From contig NZ_JNYY01000002.1 of the NCBI RefSeq assembly GCF_000716785.1, positions 248,001 through 312,000 on the forward strand: a stretch of 64,000 nucleotides of DNA, written 5' to 3'. A model generated the notes under the pieces. That model worked only from the letters and a program-made list of their open reading frames with translations, ran no database searches and was not told the origin of the DNA. Of the stretch, positions 1 to 7,381 are shown piece by piece. Position numbers and translations under genes: made by a program. The stretch comes from Amycolatopsis vancoresmycina (GTDB lineage Bacteria; Actinomycetota; Actinomycetes; Mycobacteriales; Pseudonocardiaceae). The first letter of the stretch is position 1, and every line of letters starts with the position of its first letter.

Positions 1-594
1 GAGCACGGCGATCGCGAACGACACCGACGCCTGCACGATCAGCAGGCCCGAGATGTTCGGCAGCACGTGCCGCCGCGCGATGTGCACCCGGGATCGGCCG
101 CCGGCGCGGGCGGCGAGGACGAACTCGGTGCTCATCACCTGCAGCGTCCCGGACCGGGCGATCCGCGCGAACGACGGGATGGTGGCGATGCCGATGGCGA
201 CCATCGCGGTCAGCGTGTCCGCCCCGAACACGGCCCCGAACATGATCGCCAGCAGCAGCGCGGGGAACGCGAGCACGAGGTCGTTGACCCGCATGACGAA
301 CTCGCCGAGCCACCGCGGCGACATCCCGGCGAGGATCCCCAGCGGCGTCCCGATCACCGCGGCGATGCCGACGGCGACGACTCCGACGTACAGGGTCGTG
401 CGGGCGCCGACCATGATCTGGCTGAGCAGGTCGCGGCCGAACTTGTCGGTGCCGAACCAGTGCGCCGCGCCGGAGCCGAGCAGCCGGTGGGCCGCGTCGA
501 CCTGCACCGGGTCGAACGGCGTCCACAGGAACGACAGCAGCGCGGCCAGCACGACCAGGCCGACGAGGATCCCGCCCAGCACCAGACTGCGCAT
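1..594 (-). CDS. Dipeptide/oligopeptide ABC transporter permease, DppC-type (partial, C-terminus off the left edge)
   Basis: Inner-membrane permease subunit of a peptide/nickel-type ABC importer. About 198 codons are visible; the start is ATG at 594, which overlaps the TGA of the upstream permease gene (ATGA). The protein begins with a hydrophobic segment (MRSLVLGGILVGLVVL) followed by the DppC hallmark HWFGTDKFGRDLLSQI. It continues through the permease core to the EFVLAARAGGRS-type EAA region, where the family's ATPase-contact loop lies, and runs off the window. It is the third gene of an operon reading binding protein, DppB, DppC; ATPase genes would be expected beyond the edge. The substrate cannot be told from sequence; peptides are the family default. 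Confidence 0.9.
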   Translation of the reverse strand, partial: MRSLVLGGILVGLVVLAALLSFLWTPFDPVQVDAAHRLLGSGAAHWFGTDKFGRDLLSQIMVGARTTLYVGVVAVGIAAVIGTPLGILAGMSPRWLGEFVMRVNDLVLAFPALLLAIMFGAVFGADTLTAMVAIGIATIPSFARIARSGTLQVMSTEFVLAARAGGRSRVHIARRHVLPNISGLLIVQASVSFAIAVL

Positions 595-1538
595 CACGAA
601 CCCCGCAATCTCGGGTCGAGCACGGTGTAGAGGACGTCGACGACGAAGTTGACCAGCAGCACGCCGGCCACCAGGACCAGGACGATCCCCTGCACGGTCA
701 GCAGGTCACGCGCGGAGACGGCGTCCAGCAGCATCGACCCCAGCCCCGGCAGCACGAACACGCGCTCGACGACGACCGCGCCGATCAGCAGCGTGGCCAG
801 CTGCAGGCCCAGCACGGTCACCACCGGCACCGAGGCGTTGCGCAGGCCGTGGCGCACCAGGGCCTGGCCGGGCCGGAGCCCCTTCGACCGCGCGGTCCGC
901 AGGTAGTCCTGCCCGAGCGTGTCGAGCACCGCCGACCGCACGTACCGCGTGAGCACCGCGCCCTGCACCAGCCCGAGGGACAGCGCGGGGAGGATCAGCC
1001 CGCGGACGAACTCGCCCGCGTCCTGGTCCGGCGGTGTCCATCCGCCGGAGGGCAGCCAGCGCAGCTGGACGGCGAAGATCTGCACCAGGATGATCCCGGC
1101 GAGGAACGCGGGGATCGCGACGCCGAGCTGCGACAGGCCGGAAACGCCCGCACCGGAAGCCTTCCGGTGCTTCACCGCGGCGAACGTGCCCGTGGGAACC
1201 GCGATCACCAGCGCGACCAGCATGCCCGCGCCGACCAGCCACAGCGTGACGCCGAGGCGGTCGAGCAGCTGTGGCCCGATCGCGTCCCGCGTCACGTACG
1301 AGCGGCCGAAGTCGCCGTGCAGCACACCGCCGATCCAGTCGAAGTACTGCGTGACCAGCGGCCGGTCGATGCCGAACTCCGCGCGGGTCTTGGCGAGCAG
1401 CTCCGGCGTCGCGTTGACGCCGAGGGCGACCTGCGCCGGGTCGCCCGGCAGCACGGCCATGAACAGGAACACGACGACGGAGGCAACCAGCAGGCTCACC
1501 ACGAAGATCGCCACCCGGCGCAGCACCTTGGCGGTCAT
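594..1538 (-). CDS. Dipeptide/oligopeptide ABC transporter permease, DppB-type
   Basis: 314-aa integral membrane subunit pairing with DppC. The N-terminus (MTAKVLRRVAIFVVSLLV) is the first membrane helix, followed by the DppB signature VFLFMAVLPGDPAQ and five further hydrophobic segments. The ATPase-contact loop DYLRTARSKGLRPGQALVRHGLRNA (EAA motif) lies near residues 215-240. ATG at 1538 overlaps the stop of the binding-protein gene (ATGA), and its own stop overlaps the dppC start, so all three genes look translationally coupled. Length and topology are normal for the family. It probably belongs to the regulon of the divergent FadR-type gene at 3092. Confidence 0.93.
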   Translation of the reverse strand: MTAKVLRRVAIFVVSLLVASVVVFLFMAVLPGDPAQVALGVNATPELLAKTRAEFGIDRPLVTQYFDWIGGVLHGDFGRSYVTRDAIGPQLLDRLGVTLWLVGAGMLVALVIAVPTGTFAAVKHRKASGAGVSGLSQLGVAIPAFLAGIILVQIFAVQLRWLPSGGWTPPDQDAGEFVRGLILPALSLGLVQGAVLTRYVRSAVLDTLGQDYLRTARSKGLRPGQALVRHGLRNASVPVVTVLGLQLATLLIGAVVVERVFVLPGLGSMLLDAVSARDLLTVQGIVLVLVAGVLLVNFVVDVLYTVLDPRLRGS

Positions 1539-3025
1539 CGCGGCGCCAGCCCGGTGAGGTCGAACGACTCGCTGACCTGGTTCGCCGCGAACCCGCCGAC
1601 CTTCGCCTTCGCGACGATCACGTTGGGGAACAGGAACAGCCAGTCCGCGGCGGCGTCGGTGTTCAGCTGCCGCGCCACCTGCTTCATGTCGGCGACCTGC
1701 TGCTCCGGCGTCCCGCTGTCGGCTTCGGCGAGCAGCTGCTGGACGCGCTTGCTGTCGTAGCCCCAGTAGTACTTCGGCTTGCCGAACGTGGTGATGTCCC
1801 TGGCCTCGACGTGCTGGATGATCGACAGGTCGTAGTCGTGGTCGGTGAACACCTGCTTCAGCCACACCGCCGGGAAGTCGAGCGGCTCGATCGTGGTCCG
1901 CACGCCGACGTCGGCGAGCTGCGACTGGACGACCTGGGCGGCCGACACCGCGTACGGCAGGTTCGGGATCCGCAGCCGCAGGTTCAGGTTCGTCGCGCCG
2001 GCTTCGGACAGCAGCGCCTTGGCCCGCGCGGGGTCGAAGGGGTACGCGTTCGCCAGGTCCTCGTACCAGGGGTCGGTCGGCGGGACCATGCTGCCGATCA
2101 GCGTCCCGCGCCCGGCCCACGCGGTGTCGAGCAGCGCCTTCCGGTCGATCGCGTACGTCAAAGCCTGGCGCACGCGGACGTCGTTCAGCGGCGCCCGCTG
2201 GTTGTTCATGGCCAGCGTGACCTCGCTGTTCGACGTGCCCTGGACGACCTGGAACCGGTCGTCGGCCTGGAACTGCGGGATCGAGTCGGGCGCGGTGATC
2301 GCGGAGATGACGTCGATGCCGTTGCTGAACAACGCGTTGTTCAGCGCCGTCGGGTCCTTGATGTACTTGAGCACCACCGTCGAGTACGCCGGTTTCCGGC
2401 CCCAGTACGCGGGGTTCTCCTTCAGCACCACCGAATCGCCGCGCTTGCGGGCCGCGACGACGTAGGGCCCGGTGCCGACCGGCTTGTTCGCCAGGTCGGC
2501 CACGCCGGTCGGGCTGAACATCGCGCCGAGCCGGCTGGTGAGGCTGAACAGCCAGCCGTTGGACGGCTTCGCCAGCACCACCCGCGCGTGGTCCGGCGCG
2601 ACGGCGTCGACGTGGTCGACGACGTCCATGGTGGACTTGATCGAGATCGTCCACGCGGTCTTCACGCGCATGAGCGAGAACTTGACGTCCTCCGCGGTGA
2701 AGGGTGCGCCGTTGCTGAACTTGACGCCTTGCTGCAGCTGGAAGTCGTAGGTGCGCCGGTCCGGGCTGATCGTCCACGACTTCGCGAGCAGCGGCACCAC
2801 CCGGCCTTGCGCGTCGAGCTTCACGAGCCCTTCGTAGACGTTGTAGAGCAGCGCCTGCGGGATGGCGGCGCCGTCGGTGCGGGTGAAGTCGAAGTTCGCC
2901 GGCTCGGCCGTGAAACCGACGGAAAGCGTGCCGGGACCTGCGGAGACGCTCGCTGACGAGCCGGCCGAGCAGCCCGTCACCGCGAGCAGCAGCGCCGCTG
3001 CCACCGCAGGAATCCGGGCTTTCAT
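1535..3025 (-). CDS. Peptide ABC transporter substrate-binding lipoprotein (SBP family 5)
   Basis: 496-aa extracytoplasmic solute receptor. The signal peptide ends in a lipobox (AVTGC, Cys about residue 20), so it should be lipid-anchored to the outer membrane face. The mature part has SBP_bac_5 features: GTLSVGFTAEPANFDFTRTD near the start, LAKSWTISPDRRTYDFQLQQ, GVKFSNGAPFTAEDVKFSLM, VGTGPYVV, and LAMNNQRAPLNDVRVRQALTYAIDR. Alternative upstream starts would run into the divergent regulator, so ATG 3025 is preferred. It is first in an operon with dppB and dppC. The operator palindrome at 3045-3059 lies 20 bp upstream of the start. The ligand is unknown; peptides, nickel and opines are all possible in this family. 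Confidence 0.92.
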   Translation of the reverse strand: MKARIPAVAAALLLAVTGCSAGSSASVSAGPGTLSVGFTAEPANFDFTRTDGAAIPQALLYNVYEGLVKLDAQGRVVPLLAKSWTISPDRRTYDFQLQQGVKFSNGAPFTAEDVKFSLMRVKTAWTISIKSTMDVVDHVDAVAPDHARVVLAKPSNGWLFSLTSRLGAMFSPTGVADLANKPVGTGPYVVAARKRGDSVVLKENPAYWGRKPAYSTVVLKYIKDPTALNNALFSNGIDVISAITAPDSIPQFQADDRFQVVQGTSNSEVTLAMNNQRAPLNDVRVRQALTYAIDRKALLDTAWAGRGTLIGSMVPPTDPWYEDLANAYPFDPARAKALLSEAGATNLNLRLRIPNLPYAVSAAQVVQSQLADVGVRTTIEPLDFPAVWLKQVFTDHDYDLSIIQHVEARDITTFGKPKYYWGYDSKRVQQLLAEADSGTPEQQVADMKQVARQLNTDAAADWLFLFPNVIVAKAKVGGFAANQVSESFDLTGLAPR

Positions 3026-3044
3026 TCGGCCTCCCGGTAAGTAC

Positions 3045-3059
3045 ACTGGTCTGACCAGT
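3045..3059. promoter_or_regulatory. FadR/GntR-type operator palindrome
   Basis: ACTGGTCTGACCAGT is a perfect inverted repeat (7-bp arms around a central T) in the 66-bp gap between the divergent binding-protein gene (start 3025) and the FadR-type regulator gene (start 3092). It contains TGGTCnGACCA, which fits the TGGTnnnACCA pattern known for FadR-subfamily GntR regulators. Inference: the regulator binds here and controls both directions. Confidence 0.75.
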
Positions 3060-3091
3060 AGCCTGCACCGAGCGGACGGCGAGGTCAAGGG

Positions 3092-3838
3092 ATGCGGTTC
3101 GAACCGGTGGCCCCGGTCCGCGCGTACGAGCGGGTCGTCGAGCAGATCGAGCAGGCCGTGGTGAGCGGCGCGCTCAAGCCGGGCGAACGGCTGCCGAGCG
3201 AGCGTGAGCTGATGACGCAGTTCGGCGTCGGCCGCTCGACGGTCCGGGAAGCCCTGCGCGTGCTGCAGGCGGCCGAGATGATCCGGTCGCGGCCCGGCGA
3301 CCCGCGTGGCCCGGAGGTGCTGGCCGCCTCCCCCGCCGCGTTGCACCGCTCGATGCACCGGCTCGCCCGCGCCGAACACGTCGGGCTCGCGGAACTCCTG
3401 CAGTTCCGGATGATCCTGGACGGCTCGGCCCACCTGCTCGCGGCCGAGCTCCGCACGGACGCCGACCTGACCGGGCTCGACGCGGCCTTGGAGTCGATGC
3501 GCGAAGGCGTCTCGCGCGGGTACGCCGAGTTCAGCCGGGCCGATGTCGCCTTCCACGAGGTGATCGCGCGCATCTCCCGGAACCCGCTGCTGGTGGTCAG
3601 CGAGGAGGTCGTGCGCGGGGTCGTGCTGGAACTGATCGAGGACAAGCTCGAGCACGCCAGCAACCGGACGTCGCTGATGCGCGCGTGGCTCGCGCACCAC
3701 GCCGAGGTGCTCGACGCGATCCGCGCGGCCGACGGCAGCGGCGCGGCACACCTGGCGAAACAGGCTTTGTACGACAACTACGCCGAATACGTCCCCGCCG
3801 GGCAACGGCCGCTGCTCACCCCGCTGCTGGAGCTCTAA
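3092..3838 (+). CDS. FadR-subfamily GntR transcriptional regulator
   Basis: 248-aa DNA-binding regulator. Residues about 10-75 form the GntR winged helix-turn-helix (AYERVVEQIEQAVVSGALKP, LPSERELMTQFGVGRSTVREALRVLQAAEMI). Residues about 95-230 form an all-helical FCD ligand-binding domain, with candidate metal ligands in RADVAFHEVI and LAHHAEVLDAI. FCD domains usually bind a small carboxylate and release the operator. It is divergent from the peptide transporter operon with the palindrome 3045-3059 between them, so it probably represses that operon and itself. The effector cannot be inferred. The patatin-like gene begins 10 bp after its stop and may be co-transcribed. Confidence 0.92.
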   Translation: MRFEPVAPVRAYERVVEQIEQAVVSGALKPGERLPSERELMTQFGVGRSTVREALRVLQAAEMIRSRPGDPRGPEVLAASPAALHRSMHRLARAEHVGLAELLQFRMILDGSAHLLAAELRTDADLTGLDAALESMREGVSRGYAEFSRADVAFHEVIARISRNPLLVVSEEVVRGVVLELIEDKLEHASNRTSLMRAWLAHHAEVLDAIRAADGSGAAHLAKQALYDNYAEYVPAGQRPLLTPLLEL

Positions 3839-3848
3839 ACTCGCCCGC

Positions 3849-4889
3849 GTGGACTCGGCGAAACGGGACGGCGTCGGCCTCGCGCTCTCCGGCGGCGGCT
3901 ACCGCGCAATGCTCTTCCACGCCGGTGCGCTCTGGCGGCTGAACGAGCTCGGCTGGCTGCCGAAGCTGACCACCGTCTCCAGCGTCTCCGGCGGTTCGAT
4001 CGCGGCGGGCGTACTGGCGCACGCGTGGAGCAAGCTGTGGTTCGGCGACGACGGCGTCGCGGAGAACTTCGGCAAGGAGGTCGTGCAGCCGATCCGGAAG
4101 CTGGCCCGCACGACCCTCGACATCCCGGTCACGCTCAAGGCGATGGTGATGCCGTGGCGCAGCGCCGGCGAGGAACTCGCGCGCCGCTACGCGAAGCAGC
4201 TCTTCGGGGACTGCTGCCTCGCGGACCTGGATCCGGCCGGGCCGAACTTCGTGTTCACCGCGACCAGCCTGCAGGACGGTTCGCTGTGGTGGTTCTTCCG
4301 GCAACGCGGCCCGCACGGGCAGATCCCGCTGGCCACCGCGGTCGCCGCGTCGTCGGCGTTCCCGCCGATGCTCTCCCCGGTCGTCATCGACGACCCGCAC
4401 CAGCCCGGCCGCAAGATCGTGCTCAGCGACGCGGGCGTGTACGACAACCTCGGCCTGGACCCCATCGAGAACCAGCGGGCCACCGTCCTGGTCAGCGACG
4501 CGGGCAAGAAGATGAAGCACGAGGGCAAGCCGAAGCACAACTGGCCGATGCAGCTCCTGCGCGTGCTGACCGTGATGGACAACCAGGTCCGGGAGCTGCG
4601 CACCGGCTCGCTGCTGAAGTCCTACGAGGACAAGACGTTCGCCGGGACGTACTGGGCGACCTACAGCAACATCGAGCACTTCGAGCTGCCGGACGCGCTG
4701 CCCGCGCCGATCGAGGCGACCCGCGCGCTGGCCGTCACGAACACCCGGCTGGCCCGGATGTCCGAGTTGCTGCAGGACCGGCTGATCAACTGGGGTTACG
4801 CCGTCTGCGACGCGGGCATGCGGCGCTGGGTGTGCCCCGGGACGACGTTGAAGCCGGAGTTCCCGTACCCCGGCTCAGGCGTCGGCTAG
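3849..4889 (+). CDS. Patatin-like phospholipase family protein
   Basis: 346-aa predicted serine lipid acyl hydrolase with the Ser-Asp dyad of patatins. The oxyanion-hole motif LALSGGGYRAMLFHAGAL is at about residues 10-30, the nucleophile elbow SVSGGS at about 45-50 (consensus GxSxG), and the catalytic Asp is in SDAGVYDNLG near residue 200 (consensus DG/A-G). The GTG start at 3849 is 10 bp after the regulator's stop, so the two may form an operon. No signal peptide is visible, so it is probably cytoplasmic or peripheral. Its 3' end overlaps the convergent sortase gene by 15 bp. It resembles the RssA/YlbK-type group; the lipid substrate is unknown. Confidence 0.88.
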   Translation: MDSAKRDGVGLALSGGGYRAMLFHAGALWRLNELGWLPKLTTVSSVSGGSIAAGVLAHAWSKLWFGDDGVAENFGKEVVQPIRKLARTTLDIPVTLKAMVMPWRSAGEELARRYAKQLFGDCCLADLDPAGPNFVFTATSLQDGSLWWFFRQRGPHGQIPLATAVAASSAFPPMLSPVVIDDPHQPGRKIVLSDAGVYDNLGLDPIENQRATVLVSDAGKKMKHEGKPKHNWPMQLLRVLTVMDNQVRELRTGSLLKSYEDKTFAGTYWATYSNIEHFELPDALPAPIEATRALAVTNTRLARMSELLQDRLINWGYAVCDAGMRRWVCPGTTLKPEFPYPGSGVG

Positions 4890-5453
4890 GTTCGCGTAGA
4901 CGACGATGTTGTCCTTGTAGCTGTGCTCGGCGTGGTCGAACGCGCCACCGCAGGTGATCAGCCGCAGCTCGGGCTTGTCGCTGTTGCCGTAGACGGCGTC
5001 GCGCGGGAACGTGTCCTTCGGGACCTGGGTGACGCGGTCGACGACGAACTTCAGCCGCTTCCCGTCGCTGCGGTCGATGTCGACCTCGTCGCCGGGCGCG
5101 AGGTCCTTGAGCTTGTAGAAGATGCCGGGTTTCTTGTCGCCGTCGACGTGGCCGAGCACGACCGCCGGGCCGACGTCCCCCGGCACCGGCGAGAGCTGGT
5201 ACCAGGCGGCTTGCATGGGCTTGTGCACCGACGGCACGGAAATCGAGCCGTCGGTCTTCAGGCCCACCGAGATCAGGCTGGATTCGGCGCCGATCTTGGG
5301 GATCTGCACCGATGTCGGCCGCAGGCCCTTGAACGGCGCGGTCACCGGAACCGAAGCGGGCACCGGCGCCGCTTTGGGCGGTTCCGCCGCGGAGCTGCAG
5401 CCGGCCAGCGTCACCGCGAGGACGGCTGCGACGGCCGCCCCGCGCACCCTCAC
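4875..5453 (-). CDS. Class F sortase, predicted lipoprotein
   Basis: 192-aa cysteine transpeptidase that should join a sorted protein to a cell-wall acceptor. The N-terminus has a lipoprotein signal (VLAVTLAGCSS, lipobox Cys about residue 19), which is unusual because most sortases are anchored by a membrane helix. The catalytic fold shows PTSVQIPKIG, the His in VVLGHVDG, and the Cys with a nearby preceding Arg in ELRLITCGG. The GTG start at 5453 overlaps the stop of the upstream Thr-rich gene (GTGA), so the two are translationally coupled. This fits enzyme and substrate made together. The class is assigned from length, the TC motif and Actinobacteria-type context; class D/E is less likely. 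Confidence 0.85.
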   Translation of the reverse strand: MRVRGAAVAAVLAVTLAGCSSAAEPPKAAPVPASVPVTAPFKGLRPTSVQIPKIGAESSLISVGLKTDGSISVPSVHKPMQAAWYQLSPVPGDVGPAVVLGHVDGDKKPGIFYKLKDLAPGDEVDIDRSDGKRLKFVVDRVTQVPKDTFPRDAVYGNSDKPELRLITCGGAFDHAEHSYKDNIVVYANLADA

Positions 5454-6190
5454 CGGGCTGTGCCGCCGAAGCCGGTCTCGATCCCGCCCTTGGGCGCGAC
5501 CTTGACCTGGGCCTTCGGTGCGGCGTTGCCGGAAGCGGCCGGGGTGGCCGTGGTGACGGGCGCGGTGCTCGACGACACGGTGCTGGTCGGCGCGGAGCTG
5601 GTCGGCGCGGAGCTGGTGCTCGTCTCCGGCGGCGGCGCCTGCTCGAACTCGACGATGCCGTTGCCCTCGACGCCCGCGCAGGTCCAGCTGAACTTGCCGG
5701 TGATCGTGCCCGGCGGCAGCTGGTCGACGCGCACGGAGTAGTGCCAGATCCGGCCGTCGGCCCCGTCCTGGTCCGGGCCGCCGGTGACGTTCAGGTACTG
5801 GGTCGCCACGTTCCCCGGTGCGCCGGCCGCGCAGTTGATGGTCAGGCCGCCTTCGCCGCCGACGCCGACGAAACCCGCGCCGGTGTTGTCCTGGTAATCG
5901 TCCTTCGGCGGCTCGGACGCCTCCGTGGTCGTGGTCGTCGTGGTGGTCTTCGGGGTGGTGGTCGGCGTGACCTCGGTCGTGGCTGTCGCCGAAGTGGTCG
6001 CGGTGGTCGTGACCGGGGTCGACGGGGTCGTGGTCTCGGTGGCCGTCGTCGTTCCGGGGGCCGTCTCGGAGGGCGAGGACGCCGTGGTCGTCTCCGTCTC
6101 GGTCTGCGCAAGGGCGGCCGGCGCGGCGGCGAAGGTGATCAGCGCACCCGCGGACACGATCCCCGCGACCCGGCCCAGCGTTCTGCCCAC
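5450..6190 (-). CDS. Secreted Thr-rich surface protein, probable sortase substrate
   Basis: 246-aa exported protein. A cleavable signal peptide (ending AAPAALAQ) is followed by about 70 residues of Thr/Ser/Pro-rich low complexity, probably a wall-spanning or glycosylated stalk. A compact domain with two cysteines follows (LTINCAAG, FSWTCAG), then another Ser/Thr/Pro linker. The C-terminus reads APKGGIETGFGGTAR and stops, with no hydrophobic helix after it. Classical sortase substrates have LPxTG, a membrane helix and a basic tail; here only a short xTG-like, glycine-rich end is present. Its stop overlaps the class F sortase start. No enzymatic domain is recognised. The substrate role is inferred from the operon and the tail. 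Confidence 0.72.
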   Translation of the reverse strand: MGRTLGRVAGIVSAGALITFAAAPAALAQTETETTTASSPSETAPGTTTATETTTPSTPVTTTATTSATATTEVTPTTTPKTTTTTTTTEASEPPKDDYQDNTGAGFVGVGGEGGLTINCAAGAPGNVATQYLNVTGGPDQDGADGRIWHYSVRVDQLPPGTITGKFSWTCAGVEGNGIVEFEQAPPPETSTSSAPTSSAPTSTVSSSTAPVTTATPAASGNAAPKAQVKVAPKGGIETGFGGTAR

Positions 6191-6250
6191 GATGCCTCCA
6201 ACTGCCGTTGACCTGCGATGTCGCGACTATCGACGATTCGTACGCCCGCG

Positions 6251-7291
6251 TTACTCCGTGAGGGCGAACGCGAGGTCGCGCCAGAGGTCCTCCGGGTCCT
6301 CCAGCCCGACGCTGAACCGGATCAGCCCGGGCGGGACGCGTTCCTCGCCCGCCAGCCACGCCCGCCGCTCGACCAGGCTTTCGACGCCGCCGAGGCTGGT
6401 CGCGGACCGGATCAGCCGGACCGAGGCGCAGAAGCGGTCCGCCGTCTCGGCGTCGGCCAGGTCGAAGGAGACCATCATCCCGAAGCCCGGGTAGCGCACC
6501 CGCTGCACCGCGGGGTGCTCGCCGAGCCGGGCCGCCAGCAGCGCGGCGGTGCGGGCCTGCTCCGCGAGCCGGACGGGCATGGTCCGCAGGCCCCGGAGGG
6601 CGAGCCAGGCTTCGAGGGCACCCGGCGTCGACCCGACCCGCGTCCGCGCGCCGCGCAGCTCGGCCGCGACGGCCGGGTCCTTGGCCACGGTGATCCCGAG
6701 CAGCAGGTCGCTGTGCCCGCCGATGAGCTTGGTCGCGCTGTGCACGACGACGTCGGCACCGAGTTCGAGCGGCCGCTGCTGCAACGGCGTCGCGAAGGTG
6801 TTGTCGACGACGACCCGGCCACGCGCGGCGGCCGCGATGGTCTCGATGTCCATCACGTCGAGGGTCGGGTTGGTCGGCGACTCCAGCCAGACCAGGTCGG
6901 ACGTCGCCGCCTCGGCGACCCAGGCGGCGGTGTCGGTGGGGTCGAGCTCGGTGACGGCGAGCTTGCCGAGCTTCTGCGCGTGGGCCAGCACCCCGCGCGT
7001 GACGGCGTAGCTGAAGGTCGGGACGACGACCCGCGACCCGACCGGCAGCAGGTCCAGGACGGCGGACAGGGTGGCGACGCCGGACGCGAAGGCGGTCGCC
7101 TCCCCGCCTTCGAGCGCCCCGACGGCTTCCTCGAGGGCGTGCCAGGTCGGCGTCCCGTCCCCGCGCGCGTACGCGAAATCGCCACCGGCCTGGTAGGTGC
7201 TGGTGGCGACGAGCGGCGTGTTCAGCGGCTCACCGGGTCCGTGCGGCCGGCCGGCGGCGATGGCCTTGGTGCGAGGCGTCCAGTCGTCCAT
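6251..7291 (-). CDS. PLP-dependent Cys/Met metabolism enzyme (cystathionine gamma-lyase/synthase-like)
   Basis: 346-aa fold-type I PLP enzyme of the trans-sulfuration family. Seen: PLNTPLVATSTYQ near the start, YARGDGTPTWHALEEAVGALEG, the family serine/glycine loop ATAFASGVATLSAVL, DNTFATPLQQRPLELGAD, and the PLP-lysine motif SATKLIGGHSDLLLG near residue 195, with TRVGSTPGALEAWL following. ATG 7291 is chosen over an in-frame ATG three codons upstream because it gives the family's usual N-terminus. Whether it acts as gamma-lyase, gamma-synthase or beta-lyase cannot be decided. It is monocistronic, and the palindromic repeat 7320-7363 lies just upstream. Confidence 0.85.
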   Translation of the reverse strand: MDDWTPRTKAIAAGRPHGPGEPLNTPLVATSTYQAGGDFAYARGDGTPTWHALEEAVGALEGGEATAFASGVATLSAVLDLLPVGSRVVVPTFSYAVTRGVLAHAQKLGKLAVTELDPTDTAAWVAEAATSDLVWLESPTNPTLDVMDIETIAAAARGRVVVDNTFATPLQQRPLELGADVVVHSATKLIGGHSDLLLGITVAKDPAVAAELRGARTRVGSTPGALEAWLALRGLRTMPVRLAEQARTAALLAARLGEHPAVQRVRYPGFGMMVSFDLADAETADRFCASVRLIRSATSLGGVESLVERRAWLAGEERVPPGLIRFSVGLEDPEDLWRDLAFALTE

Positions 7292-7319
7292 GCACCTCAC
7301 GGTATGCCCTGGTCACCGG

Positions 7320-7363
7320 TCGTGAGTGGTAAGGCGGGTTAGAACTCGCCTTACCACTCACGA
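7320..7363. repeat. 44-bp palindromic repeat, copy A (terminator-like)
   Basis: Two 21-nt arms separated by AG. The left arm starts TCGTGAGTGGTAAGGCGG; the right arm is its complement except for one G-T pair. A second copy lies at 27158-27201, differing here by a single base. This copy starts right after the stop of the acylase gene (reading leftward) and precedes the PLP-enzyme gene, so it could end acylase transcription. The shared sequence, not just shared structure, marks it as a dispersed element. Confidence 0.85.
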
Positions 7364-7381
7364 CCACTGCGGCAGGGCTCT

